Shown here piece after piece: positions 20,458-36,411 of a DNA stretch of 64,000 nt; within the stretch, counting starts at the first letter, position 1, and the number at the start of each line of letters is the position of its first letter. This stretch comes from Penium margaritaceum. Taxonomy: Eukaryota; Streptophyta; Zygnematophyceae; Desmidiales; Peniaceae. The notes beneath the pieces are model-generated. The model ran no database searches and had not been told where the DNA came from. It saw only the letters and a list, made by a program, of their open reading frames with translations. A program made the translations under genes and the position numbers. Where the stretch lies: NCBI GenBank assembly GCA_023375785.1, contig SZWC01001605.1, positions 12,510 to 76,509 of the forward strand, given 5' to 3'.

Positions 20458-21862
20458 TCAAGGAGTGGCAGCCACTCCCCACGCTTGGAGAGACCCGCGT
20501 CCTTGTCCGTCCAACGGCTGGCCTTGTCGAACGTGACGTCGTGACTCTTCACGATCTGCTGCCTCCGCGGGTCGAAGAGACGGTACGCCTTGCTCCCGCT
20601 CTTGTACCCGACGAAGATGCACCGGCGAATCCGCGGGTCCAGCTTGCCCCACCCCTCCCGTGCCTACACAACAGCATGTGCAACACAACCAAATGTGCGA
20701 AGGTATGCCACAATTGGCTTCCTCCCGCTCCACACTTCTTGTGGCGTCTTCCACACCTTGGACTCTGCGTCTTTTAGCGGCTTCGTCGGTGTCAGGTTCA
20801 TGATGTTTGCCGCTGTCCGTGCCGCCTCGCCCCAGTACCGCTACGCGAGGCCGGCATCACTCAACATGGACTGGACCATGTTGAGGATGGTGCGGTTCGC
20901 CCTCTCAGCGATGCCGTTCTGCTGCGGAGATTGTGGCGTAGTTTTCTGCCACGCGATCCCCTTGCTCTTCATCCATGCCGAGCAGCCCTCGTACTCGCCA
21001 CCGTTGTGGCTCCGGAACGCCTTCACCTTCAACTCCGTTTGGCGCTCCACAGCCGCCACGAACTCCTGCATACACAACAAGACATCGCTCTTCCTCTTGA
21101 TGATGTAGAGGTAGAGAGCTTGCGGCTGTGGTCGTCAATGAAGGTCACAAAGTAGCGAGCGCCCCCAATTGAGCTCTCAAATGGTCCACACACGTCAGTG
21201 TGGGCCACCTCCAACTTCGCCAATACACGCGTCCCTTTGCCATCAAACGGTTGCCGTGTTGTCTTGCCGACCACGCACGGTTCGCACACGGCATTCTTGG
21301 CTGCGTCAAGGCTCTTGACCTCAAGATCCCACACCACTTCCTTCTTTTTCATGTCCCTCATAGTTGAGGGAGCGATGTGGCATAGGCGACGATGCCATAG
21401 GTCCAGGTCCCCTTCATCCTTCATCACGAGGTTGGCGGCGTCAGTCCTCATTGAATCGGCAAGAACCTTGGTACGGAGAAGGTACAGGTCCTCCTCCCTC
21501 TTGCCACGTGCAATCACCTCGCCGTCCCCCTCCTTTCGGATGATAGCCTCCCTCTTGTTGACGAGTACCTCGAGCCCCTTGTCCGTAAGGCGGCTCACTG
21601 ACAGCAGGTTTGCCCCAAAGTTGGGCATGTGGAGCACATCGTAGATGGTACACGGAATGATTTTCCCGTTCACCACTGACTCGATGCGAACATTGCCTTC
21701 GCCCGCGGCCAACTCCGTTTTGCCGTTGGCCACTGTCATGCGCCGCTCAGTGGCGCCGTAGGTGACGAATGCCGCCCGGTTGCATTGCGTGTGGCGGCCT
21801 GATCCGGAGTCAATCACCGTGACGTCCGGATCCATCAAGTCGGTAGACTCCCTGGCCATCAT
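20458..21862 (-). other. Protease-integrase region of the young copia element
   Basis: From 5': protease motif VIDSGSG, GAG-pre-integrase (LWHRRLCHIA, CEPCVVGKTTRQPF), integrase (HTDVCGPF, FIDDHSRK, HNGGEYEG, GIAERANRTI) and its C-terminal part. Broken in a small number of places. Confidence 0.85.
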
Positions 21863-21989
21863 GGCTTGGGTGTCCTTCTTCCCGCCCTTCCCGGGCTGGT
21901 CCGACTTCTTGTTGGGGCAGTCGCGTGCGTAGTGGCCCTGTTTGCCACAGTTGTAGCACTCCCCTTTCTTGTCACCTTTCTTGGTGTCC

Positions 21990-22660
21990 TAATTTGCACC
22001 CTTCCCCTTCTTGCCTCCCCCTCCACATTGAGGACGGAAGGCATAAGCGGAACTCGATGTTGCCCCACTCTCTCTCCCACCACGCCGCATCCATTCATCG
22101 CGGACGTACTCAGCCACCTTTGGATACTTCAGCTCATCGGCAGACCAGCCGCCTACAACGGTGATCATGGGACTCCAACTGTCCGGCAAGGCCAGGAGGA
22201 GGATCATGGCTTGTACCTGAGGGTCGACCTTCCACCCAGTGGCTACGCACTCGGCAGTCAAGGACTCAATCTGCTACAGGATCTCTATGATATCGTCGCC
22301 TTCGTTGGCTCGGAGGGTGACGAGCCTCTTGAAGACGAAGAGCTGGTTAGCAAGGTTGGTGGACTGGTAGATGGTGTAGAGTTTCTTCCAGGCCTCCGCG
22401 GCCTCCGTGCATCCTTGAATGAGGGAGCGTTGCGTCGGAGAAAGCGCATACTCCAACAAAGCAAGCGCCTTCTTGTTGCGCTTCTTGTACGCTTCCACTT
22501 CCTCCGGCGTCGCGGGATCCGGAGGGGCAGTTTCTTCACCCTTGACCAGCTCAAGCAGGCCCTTGTCATCGAGGAAGACCTCAAACTCCCACCTCCAAAG
22601 GTGGAAGCCAAGTCTGTCAAACTTGGAGACGCCGATGCTCTCTTGCTCGGTCGGTGCCAT
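21990..22660 (-). other. gag region of the young copia element
   Basis: Starts MAPTEQESIGVSKFDRLGFH at 22,660, with WEFEVFLDDKGL, ALALLEYALS and ANEGDDIIEIL typical of copia gag (UBN2-like). Some breaks. Confidence 0.8.
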
Positions 22661-23025
22661 GGCGCGCGGCGGTAGCGTGAATGTTGTAGAGCTAGGGTCC
22701 TTCTAGGAACGTGGGCCCATAACCCTTTGTTGGCTCTAGTGGGTGTGGAGGCACCCTCAAGGATGCCTAGCTCTTGCTGATGCAAGCTACCAGTGTCTGG
22801 GGCAGCCAATGGACACCTTTGGTGAAGAGTGTGGAGCACAAAGATCACGGATGTGAGTGGGTAGAACACGTCTCATTCAGTAGATCTGAATCGAAACACG
22901 TTTTTGTTACTTAGCATAGTGATATTACATCAGATCCTTATAGCCTGTGATCTAATCTTTCCAACGCATCCAAGCACACCCAAAACAGAGCAGTAGAACC
23001 CCTGCTACGGCCGTCAAAGTAACCC

Positions 23026-23275
23026 TTGGTGGAGCCGTCCACCTTGCCTTGCACGCTAGGCAACGGGAGGCGCTTCGACGATGACCCGTCGAAGCGCCTT
23101 TCCTTGCCCAGAAGTCAAGGAGAAGTTCACCCTGGTCAAGGAGAGTCTTCTGGTTGCTTCCTTTATGGCCCTGGTGCATTTGGGGGTCGTTGGAGACGAA
23201 CTCGGATCACTGGTGGTGGATTATCCCGCCACCCATGGCGGGTACCAGATTCCACCCCCCCAACACCCGAATTTN
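23026..23275 (-). repeat. Partial extra copy of the young copia LTR ending at a single N
   Basis: This segment repeats the internal-side part of the adjacent 5' LTR and stops at CGAATTT followed by N (23,275), after which the LTR begins again. It is either a tandem partial duplication or an assembly join. Confidence 0.8.
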
Positions 23276-23707
23276 GTGGAGCCGTCCACCTTGCCTTGCA
23301 CGCTAGGCAACGGGAGGCGCTTCGACGATGACCCGTCGAAGCGCCTTTCCTTGCCCAGAAGTCAAGGAGAAGTTCACCCTGGTCAAGGAGAGTCTTCTGG
23401 TTGCTTCCTTTATAGCCCTGGTGCATTTGGAGGTCGTTGGAGACGAACTCGGATCACTGGTGGTGGTTATCCCGCCACCCATGGCGGGTACCAGATTCCA
23501 CCCCCCTCCCCCCCAAAACACCCGAATTTCGGGCTAGGCTAACTTTCTGAATACTCACTCAAATTGAGCGATTCAAAGCTCGATCCTGCATAGAAAAATC
23601 CAAGGAATCCAAATCTAAAGTCAGATCAGGTGTTCGACCATTTCTCAGTGGTCAAACCAGGGAGTACACTCAACGGCACTCATGGCAAGGGGCACACCAT
23701 GTCAACA

Positions 23708-26700
23708 CTCGCAACAAGTGCGGTGGCAACTGAGGGATTTGGGAGAGGTCAAGTAGACTCAGCTGCCGTAATGGCTCGATGAAGCTCATCAATAATGAAA
23801 GAATATCCAAGCACGGTGTTAGGCTGTACCACAGCCACCACTGGGCCAAGAGCTTCAAGAACAGAGACGCGAGTAGGCTATGTGGGGTCAACGCCACCAC
23901 CGAGAACAGGACGGGCTGACCACACAGGCCTAGAGGGGCCAGCTGAGGCAGTACAGCTGGAATACAAGGCATACTGAGGCGCAGACTACAAGGGTCTCAG
24001 ACAAAATCCATGCGCACAAATGAACGGCAATGAGATAGGAGGCTACGAGGATGCAACCAGATCTGTTTTAGTTGTAACCACAACTGGTGATGGAGATGAT
24101 GGTCACGGTACTGAGAGCGACGTAACATGAAATGATGCAGGTGGCAATGATGCTGATGCAATGGGAGATGATGTAGATGATTCAAGTGTAGATGCGCATG
24201 TGACAGGAGATGTGGCAGGTGGTGATGTATATATGAGAGGAGATGATGCAGGAGATGATGTAGATGTAACAAGAGATAATGCATGTGATGATGCAATGTG
24301 ACAAGAGATGATGCAAGCGACAGTGTAGATGCAACAAGAGATGACACGAACAGTGAAGTAGATGGGACAGGAGATGACATAGGTGACGGCAAAGCTAGGA
24401 CAGGAGATTATATATGCGATGAGAGAGATGGGATATATGGAGAACAATTCCTACCAAGGGACACTCCACAGAAACGACCTCCCCCTAGACGAGAAAAGGG
24501 CACAAGCGACAGGACTGAACAAGAAAAATTGCAATAGAAAGTGCTCTGAAAGAAGAGAGCATCGTGAGACTCGACATCCGGACGATGCTTAGGGTCCCAA
24601 AAGCAACTGGCATTGGACTGGGAGGAATAACCAAGGAAAAGACATAGATGACTTGAGGAGAAATGTTACCATTGTGTTGGTCCTCGTCAAGTCAAACGTA
24701 GGCAATGATTCCCCCGACACGAGCGAGATGAAGGCCAGCACGACGACCATACCAGCGATCGAACGCCGTGATATGTCGAGGTAGTGGACTGTAGGGAACA
24801 TTTTTCCAGACCCACTTCATGTGGGTTTGGACATGGCCTTCAAGGAAAATATTGGATAGAGGCCATACTCGACGGGAAAAGTGCGGACATTATCAGTAAT
24901 TGTGTGGCTCTAAATTCACAATACTATATTATGCTGTGGTATGTACAGATTAGAGAGCTCTTGCTACACCCCTTGAGACTAAAGGAAGCAGGTTGTGGGG
25001 CCCATGAACTCCCCAACACGCTCTCTAATACCTTATGCTAGAAGGCACACTCAGCCTGGAGAAGCAAAGACCCGATCATGGACCCTATAGTACGTTTCTG
25101 GTGAAGGATAAAGATCCGGCAAAATCAAGAGAAATTATCTGTTAGACACAAGACGTACCAACCGACAACCCCCTAAAACTCGTCAGGGAGAGGATCCATG
25201 ACATCCGCATGGACAAGGGTAAGGGGATGAAACATGTAGGAGTCAAACGATGGGAAGGACAATTGATGAAGCTCGCCTTGGGTGTAATCAAGGCAGAAAG
25301 TAATACAGGGCACAGGGAATGTGCTAGGATCAAGGCCAACAGCAAGCTGATGGCGCATGGGGCTATGGATGTCATTTGTATGCATGTGGCACATGCGTCG
25401 ATGAAGCAAGCATTTATACGTAGGGGAAGTTAAGAGAGTAATGTGCACATGCATTGTGGAAGTGGCGACGGGCACAGGTGCAAACAAGGGCACACAATAC
25501 AACTTGTCAAAACGTAGACAACAAAGAATATGATCGCCAGACGAATGCAGCGGCAGAGTATCGATGCCATGAGAGGAAGCGAAGTCCATGCCTTGATCAA
25601 CCAAGCTAGTGACAGACAGCAAGCTGACCTCAAGCGCAGGCACAAAGAGAATATCAGGCAAGAAGACATTTCCCGATGGACCAACAAAATGCACAATACC
25701 AATGTCCTAGACTGGCAACATCTGGCCAGAGCAATTGCGGACAAAGCGGATGTCACCAATAGGCCCCAACGTGACAAACGTAGCACAAGATGACGTCAAG
25801 TGATTAGTGGCTCTGGTGTCAATGATCCAGAAGCCCCTCAACACACAAGTTGGGGAAGTCACATGACACTAGGCGACACTACAAAAAATTCAGGAAGAGC
25901 GCTCAGCACGTCCAGAAGTCCTAGCAAGGATACGATCCCTACTAGAGGATGCACCCTGAAGGGATCCATTTGACTAACAGTAACCATGAGACTCGCCATC
26001 CAAGAAAAAAACAGAGGAAACATTGGGAGGCCAATACTGAAGAGGGACAGCAAAATCTGGAGCAGGCATGCCTGAACCATGTCGCGACGGGGCAGGCGAT
26101 GCGGAGGGACCAGAGGGGACAGATGGAGAAGAGTTGGGTGAAGCTGCCAACTTTAGCCATACTAGAAGGGCGTAGAAAAGAAAGAACAGCGCGTAGATGA
26201 TAGGGTAGAATGGTGGTGCCAGCCATTGCCACCTTGGATAAGGTATAAAGTACTTCAGCACGGGCATTGGAGCGACTCACTACATGATGATGGTGGTCTC
26301 TTACAACACGGGCTTAGACTCCAACACGCAAGGGTCTTGACCAAAAGAAGGAAGAGGAAAGAGAAGAAAAGTGGAAGACCTGAGACAGGTTCACAAGGAG
26401 TGGTCTACCGTGGCATCGGCACAAATCCCGGATGACAGGGTCTCCAACAAGAATAAAAGGGTATAAAGTAAAATCAATAGAATAAAATACAAGTAAAATG
26501 AAATGGTGAATGTTGGAAGGAGGTGCTCCTGGATTCACCTAGGGTGTTAATTGATGCACCAAGGATCAACAAGATTGTCTTCCCCATTTTTTTCTCAGTT
26601 TCATTTCTTGGATGGAAAAGCTTGGATTTGGTGACCGAGCTCACCGATTGACAAGCTTGTAGATTGACGAGACTGTCGGTTGGCAAGCACGTTGACCAAC

Positions 26701-28064
26701 AGAGCATGGGATGGCAAGAAGTTGCTTTGCAGACTCTTGCTAGCCACTACTATCTTAGCTACTGCCGTTGTTTGTGCAACGGACCCATTGTTGCCTTAGT
26801 TGTCGATGCTTCTTGTGCAATGAGCTTACTACTGCTACAACGTGCGCAACAAGCTCTTTTCCTTCATTGCCTTCACTACTACATTTGTTACTAATATTGC
26901 TTTGTTGTTGCAATAATAGCTGCTGCTACTATTGTTACTCATATTGGTGTGGCTATTGCAGCTTCTGCTATTGTTGTTACTGCTAAGAATGTCATTGCTA
27001 TACCTTCTAAGGGTGATGGAGCAGCAGCAGATGCTGCCTCTTCTACTGGTGCTGCTGATGATTCTGGTCATGCTACAGCTACTGCTAGTCCGATTGCTGC
27101 TGCTACTACTGCTGATACTGCTGCTTCTACTAATACTAGTCATGCTGATGTAATTGTTGCTGATACAGATCTTCTATTGCTGCTGTTGTGAGTTGCTACT
27201 CCTTCTATGACAAGGAAGACCAGATAAAGTTGCTACGATCGCCACAGCTATTGCCACTACATCGGCAGCCTAAATTGATGCCACTCTCGCATTCCACTCA
27301 TCGCCAAGAAGTCTGCCACGGCGAGGGAATTGCCAAAACATTTGTAGCATTCCGCCTTCGGCTCTGGCAGAGGACTACGTGACGTGAGTCCTCTACTAAA
27401 GGCCTCCATATTTCCAGGACTTATACGCCCCACCCAGCCTAGCCCAGCCCAGCCCAGCCTAGCCTAGGTGTTTCCGTTGCCACTGCTGTGTAGTGTATGG
27501 TGAAATGAAGAAATTGTGTCTCTCTATTACTCTGATATCATAAAGGAATGAGAGAATTCTCTTAGCAACGTTTTGCGTGAAAGACCCCATTGTGTTGAAC
27601 ACAAGTGACGCTTAGATTGGTGGAGAGACGAAAAAGATATGCATGAATGAATTCAAGAAGAAGTAAGTACAGCAAAACAAGTGTGACGATATAGTCTCAC
27701 CCACACACATGCGTCAAAACACACAATTTAACCAGTTGGTGGAAAATAGAACAGTCCAGTTGCAAGATCCAAAACAACATATGTCGAGAACCTGAAAGGC
27801 CTATGGGCTCCTCGGTTGTCCGAATGACAAAACAAAAGATGCACCAGGTGCAGAAACATTGACCATACGCAATTGGATTTTGAACAAGTAAGGATAGTGC
27901 CACCAAGAAAATGGAATGAGGGAGGTGGTCACCAAAAAACCTCTAAAGAGAACGTGCGGGCGCGCCAGCTGAGGCTGATGCTTTCAGAGTAGCCTTTGAG
28001 CGTCACAACATTTTGGCGAGCCATGGTGACAACTCCAAAGGTCACCGTGGCTGACACACCAACA
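23708..28064 (-). mobile_element. Older minus-strand Ty1/copia fossil, 5' portion
   Basis: The 5' LTR is at 27,541-28,064, next to a primer-binding site that reads TGATATCAGAG on the minus strand (27,530-27,540). Leftwards: triplet-rich leader (26.9-27.2 kb), gag/protease debris, GAG-pre-integrase (about 25.17-25.7 kb, LLSVTSLVDQGMDF, LHRRMCHMHTNDIH), integrase C-terminal part (about 24.55-24.66 kb) and a GATGATG-rich linker (24.0-24.4 kb). The young copia copy sits at its left side. Old, with many breaks. Confidence 0.75.
27541..28064 (-). repeat. 5' LTR of the older minus-strand copia fossil
   Basis: 524 bp, reading TGTTGGTGTGTCAGCC from 28,064 leftwards. Same family as 11,036-11,500, 11,507-12,019 and 16,798-17,313. 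Confidence 0.75.
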
Positions 28065-28722
28065 CCATTATAGGGAATGTGTTGGCTTGCTCTAGATAAG
28101 GTCTTGTCTGACCTCTAGTCACTTATTGAGGTAAAATAATGTCCATTGAAATGCTCAAATCCGTCCCATCGATTGTAAGCTTGCTGGTAGCCAATGATCT
28201 TTTCACCCCCACCTGTGCAATCCCCGTCTCACATCAACTCCATGGATCCTCCTCACCTCCCCTCACATGAGTATCCACTCTATGCACCTAGATTCACATG
28301 ATAGTAGATATTAGTATATGTGCCACAAACACATAGTGACCTCTGGTATCGTTACGTGCTCACCGCAATAATGCAAATAACTGATCATCAAGAGACCCTG
28401 CCGTCAGCTACACCATCCTATGAGGAGATGTAGCAATGTCACAGTAGAGTTATGTGAAGAGACAACTCTACGGCACAGGGTAAAGATGCAAATCTAGTTG
28501 ATTTCATACACCTTCCACAAGCTCACAGAAGATTGTGTGGTCATTTATGAGTAGTCATCGTATTTGGTGCCTTTTTCTTGATGATGCTGTCTAATATTGG
28601 GTAGCTGAGTGCTTCCCCCAGTCAATATGTTACTGGATTTGTATCCAACAGCTCACCTTGCAAGTTGGTTTTTTTTTGGATGCTCCGAGGAAAGCAAGGA
28701 AACAAGTTCAGATGATGAGAAG

Positions 28723-28724
<2 letters not shown>
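28065..28724. other. No recognisable gene
   Basis: Unique-looking sequence without coding signal between a copia LTR and a CA microsatellite. Confidence 0.4.
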
Positions 28725-28770
<46 letters not shown>

Positions 28771-28998
28771 GCGATCCAAGCTGCGGTCATAGATGGGCTT
28801 CACTTCGGAAAATAACGTGGGTGACAAGAGAATACACAATTTTGAGCGAGGAACGTGGGTTGAGAACCCCACTTTCGGGTGGAAGCAAGCCCATCCTCGA
28901 TTGTANNNNNNNNNNNNNNNNNNNNNNNNNNNNNNNNNNNNNNNNNNNNNNNNNNNNNNNNNNNNNNNNNNNNNNNNNNNNNNNNNNNNNNNNNNNNN

Positions 28999-29034
<36 letters not shown>

Positions 29035-29169
29035 GCGATCCAAGCTGCGGTCATAGATGGGCTTCACTTCGGAAAATAACGTGGGTGACAAGAGAATACA
29101 CAATTTTGAGCGAGGAACGTGGGTTGAGAACCCCACTTTCGGGTGGAAGCAAGCCCATCCTCGATTGTA
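28725..29169. repeat. CA microsatellite, assembly gap and exact 138-bp duplication
   Basis: A (CA)n tract ends near 28,768, followed by unique sequence to 28,905, 93 Ns (28,906-28,998), then another (CA)n tract and the identical 138 bp (28,768-28,905 equals 29,032-29,169). The pattern suggests one locus assembled twice across the gap. Confidence 0.9.
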
Positions 29170-33025
<3,856 letters not shown>

Positions 33026-33790
33026 TGTTGGAGATCATCTCGGAGATTGCTTGAAAGGGAGCAGGTTCCAGGAAAATGAAGAGTGGTAGTCCAGGATCAT
33101 CTCCGAAGACAACCGACCAAGCACTAACGGTCTCGCGAGTGAAGACAAACGACCAAGCACTAACGGTCTTTCGACCAAAAATCATGCAAATCTCACCAGA
33201 AAGAACCAACAGCTTCATCCTAAAATAGTCACGACAAGCACATCTCCGAAGAACACTCCTCCGCACATCACTCCTATATGCGTACAGCTAGCAAAGCTGG
33301 TTCTCCTATTGTGGCCTTGTGGCGCTCGCGTCCAAGTTACCACGATACCTTCATGTGCACCCTCGACGAAGTGTGCTAGCATAGGCTACTGCTACTTTTA
33401 TTTCTTATATCATTCTAGTGATCAATCCTTTAAATTCCTCTTCAAGGCTCACCCTCAGGGCCGCCTCCTGTTGCTCTCCTCTCATTGCCTCTCAGTGCAT
33501 GTGCTCTCGCACTACAGCCAGATCACTCTTGCCGATGTCATTCTTACTTCACCAATGGCCGCACCCACAAGGAAGCTTCTAATCTTCACTCCAAGTGTTG
33601 CGTCCACACTATCAACCTGATTGTCTTCAGTGCTCACACATTGATGCAGCTCCCAGTCAACTTCCTCTCTGCTTTTGCTTCCGCTCTGCTTTCCGCTTTG
33701 CTTGTGCTCATACTTCTGGCCCACTCTTGCACTCGTCCTTGTGACCATGTCCATTAGCTGAAGCACCTGCAATATTATGATATGTTGTTA
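33026..33790 (+). repeat. Left LTR of the gag-only element
   Basis: Aligns with 35,730-36,411. The inner edge is approximate. Confidence 0.65.
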
Positions 33791-34229
33791 GATCCCAAGT
33801 GACACACCTGGTTCACGCGTGTTTGCCACTCTCGGCCGCACCCCATCTGCAACTCGCTCGCTTGTTCTCTCTCACCAGAAGATAGTGGGAGCGGCCTTCT
33901 CATGAAGGTGTTGTGGTAGCACCCATGCCACTGTTACCTGGTCCTCTCGCATACATGTCCTTTGCACCCAATCCGCTTTCATCTACCGCCTCCGCTTTGT
34001 CATCATCCTTAGTCTCAGCAATCATCATTAATCCATCACAATCTATCGTCTGCATCTTCACTGTCTCGAAGCGCATTCTCATACCGCATTTTCTTCTGAA
34101 GCTCGCTTGGTCTCTCTTCGTCATTTGCAACCATTCTGCTTTGCCCCTTCATCCCCATCGTCACCTGCAACTTCTTCATCATCTGCAACTGCCTTCCTGT
34201 CTCTCTTCTCCACCTTCAAGCCCTTCATC

Positions 34230-35087
34230 ATGGACTTCGCTCTCACCCTCTCTGGCCTTCCTAAGCTCACGGTGAAACCTGATGGCACTAGCAACTTTAG
34301 GGCGTGGAGATATTTGGTGTCCCTCTTCTTCGGAACTCGGAAAGTTGAATGGTTCACTCTCAGTGATCTCCTCACCAACTGTGACACTGGAGTGGAACCA
34401 CCAGGTGCTTCAACTGCTACTACAGGAGGGGAATCTTGTGGTGGATCCATGCACAATCCTCCTCACAACACTGCTTCTTCATCTGCTACTGCTCCCTATT
34501 CCAGGACAACCTCAACTACCACTGCAAAACCTGGCATCATCCGCGCCGCATGGAACATCACCAACAATACAACACTCATGACCATCATGACTACCTCCTC
34601 CCTTGAACTACATGACGACATCCGTACCCTCGGATCCAAGAACCATGAAGTCTGGAAAGCTCTTGAAGACCCCTTCAACAACAATACCTCCATTGCCTAC
34701 AGCATCAAAATTATTTCTCTCTTCTCTATCCCCTTCTCTGCTCACACCAACATGGAGACCTACATCGCCGCCTGCACCACCATCTCCCGCGATTTGAAAG
34801 AAATGAAGATTGACAACCCATTTTTCTTCGTTTGTACCGGCATCACCTCCAGCCTTCCCGGTCAGTATGATATCATCCGCCAAATCCTCCTCCAGCTACC
34901 TGTCGAACAACTGGTCCTTACAACCATCAGTCCCAAGCTCATAGCAGCCAAACAGGACTATGTCACCAAGAAAGCTTGTGAATTGACAATCTCCACCAAC
35001 TCCTTTGAGACCATGCGCACCACTGCTGACAACCGCATCATCAATTGCTTCCCCCTTGGTCCTATACTTTCTGCCATGATCCTCTGA
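34230..35087 (+). other. gag region of the LTR-bounded element
   Basis: About 285 open codons from ATG 34,230: MDFALTLSGLPKLTVKPDGT, NFRAWRYLVSLFF, EVWKALEDPF, MKIDNPFFFVCTGITSSLP and QLVLTTISPKLIAA, the usual order of a copia gag (UBN2 family). Treated as a fossil gene of a retroelement. Confidence 0.8.
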
Positions 35088-35729
35088 AAGGGACCAAGTG
35101 CGGCCGCCACACTCACATGCCCCATGTGTGTGATCGTCATGCTACAGATGAGTGGTTGGACCAGAATCCTAGCAGGGCTAATGGCGAGCAACCCAACTGG
35201 GTGGAGGAGGGCCAGTAGGACGAGAAGCTCAAGCTGGTGTTTCAACTCAACCAACAACATGCATGCATCATCCTCCCTCTCTGTTCCTACTGCTGCTGAC
35301 TATACTCTAAGCAAGCGTATGATGTTACGCTATGGACAGCTTGCCTACGCAGAGTTGTAAATACGCAAAACCTGCAAAAACCCAAGCATGGCCTCAGCCC
35401 AAGAGCCACATGGGTGTGTGACTAAAATTGCTCTCCCTCCTATGGCATCACTGAACTGTCACTAAACACAGAACCACAGCCAAAAGCCTTTCCTAGACTG
35501 ATGACCACCTGTACATCCAGTGTACCTGTCTCCCCTACGCCCACTCCGCTCATCTCATCGACTCAGACCTTGCTCGGCCAACCGGGTTTTCTCTCTTCTC
35601 TCTACGACCTGGTGTTGAGGCAACCACCGCCTTCAGAACCGCCCAAGATCTCTGTGCCCTGTACCTCAACATGCACATGTCTCCGAACACTACAATTCAA
35701 GCCTTGCATCCCTCTCTAGATCCAAGGGG

Positions 35730-36411
35730 TGCGTTAAAAAATATCTCAAAGATTACTTCGCAAGGTGCAGGTTCCAGAAAAATAAAGAGTGGCAGTACAA
35801 TATCATCTTCAAAGACAACGAATCAAACACTAATGGTCGCGCGACCGACCATCGTGCGAACCTCGCCAAAGTGAACCAATGGCCTCATGCCAAAACGGCC
35901 ACGGTGAACACATCTCCAGAGATCGCTCCTACGCGCGTCACTCTTGTATGTGTACGTCTAGCGAAGCTGGTTCTCCTATTGTGGCCTCGCGACGCTCACG
36001 TCCAAGTCGTCACCATACCCTCATGTGTCTACTTGACAAAGCACGCTAGCATAGGCTACTACTATTTGTATTGCTTGTATCATTCTAACAATCAATCCAT
36101 TGGATTCCTCTTCAAGGCTCGCCCTCTAGGCTGTCCTCTCCTCTCATTGCCTCTCAATGCCCGTACTCTTGCACTACACCTCATTCACTCTTGCTGACGT
36201 CGTTCTTACACCACCAACACCCAAACCCATGAGGAAGCTACCCGTCTTCATACCAAGTCCTGCTTCTACACTATCAACCTATAGTACACACACATTGGTA
36301 CCACACCTAGTCAACTTCCCCTCCGCTTTCACTTCTATTGCCCCACTCTTGCACACTTCCTAGTGACCGTGTCCATTAGGTTAAGCATGTACAATATTCT
36401 GATACATTATA
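35730..36411 (+). repeat. Right LTR of the gag-only element
   Basis: Starts near TGCGTTAAAAAATATCTC and ends near CAATATTCTGATAC. Aligns with the left LTR. Confidence 0.65.

Larger units (their letters stand above)
18028..23707 (-). mobile_element. Young, nearly whole Ty1/copia retrotransposon, minus strand
   Basis: LTRs at 18,028-18,459 (3') and 23,276-23,707 (5') differ by about six substitutions plus a C-run length by my count, so this is the youngest insertion here. A purine tract (reading AAGGGGGAGAT on the minus strand) adjoins the 3' LTR. Parts from 5' to 3': gag (about 22.66-22.0 kb), CCHC knuckle (CYNCGKQGHYARDC, about 21.92-21.96 kb), protease (VIDSGSGRHT, about 21.8 kb), GAG-pre-integrase and integrase (about 21.45-20.5 kb), then one long open RT-RNase H frame (19,955-18,513). 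A handful of breaks, roughly three to five. It is inserted in an older copia fossil. Confidence 0.9.
33026..36411 (+). mobile_element. Gag-only LTR element (TR-GAG type, copia-derived)
   Basis: LTRs lie at 33,026 to about 33,790 and 35,730 to about 36,411. They share, for example, AAGCTGGTTCTCCTATTGTG, and the left one starts TGTTGGAGATCATC as many plant copia LTRs do. Between them is only a copia-type gag region; no protease, integrase or RT is visible. A purine tract (AAGGGG) precedes the right LTR. The LTRs are clearly diverged, so it is not recent. Such gag-only elements are thought to move with proteins from autonomous relatives. It looks structurally whole for its class, with a few interruptions after gag. 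Confidence 0.75.

Noticed and set aside
18028-23707. Five-base target duplication for the young copia
   Set aside because: The bases beside the two LTRs (AGCCT and CTCGC) differ. The left edge or the duplicated LTR part may confuse the boundary.
24000-24400. His/Leu-rich minus-strand ORF as a gene
   Set aside because: It is the low-complexity linker of a copia fossil.
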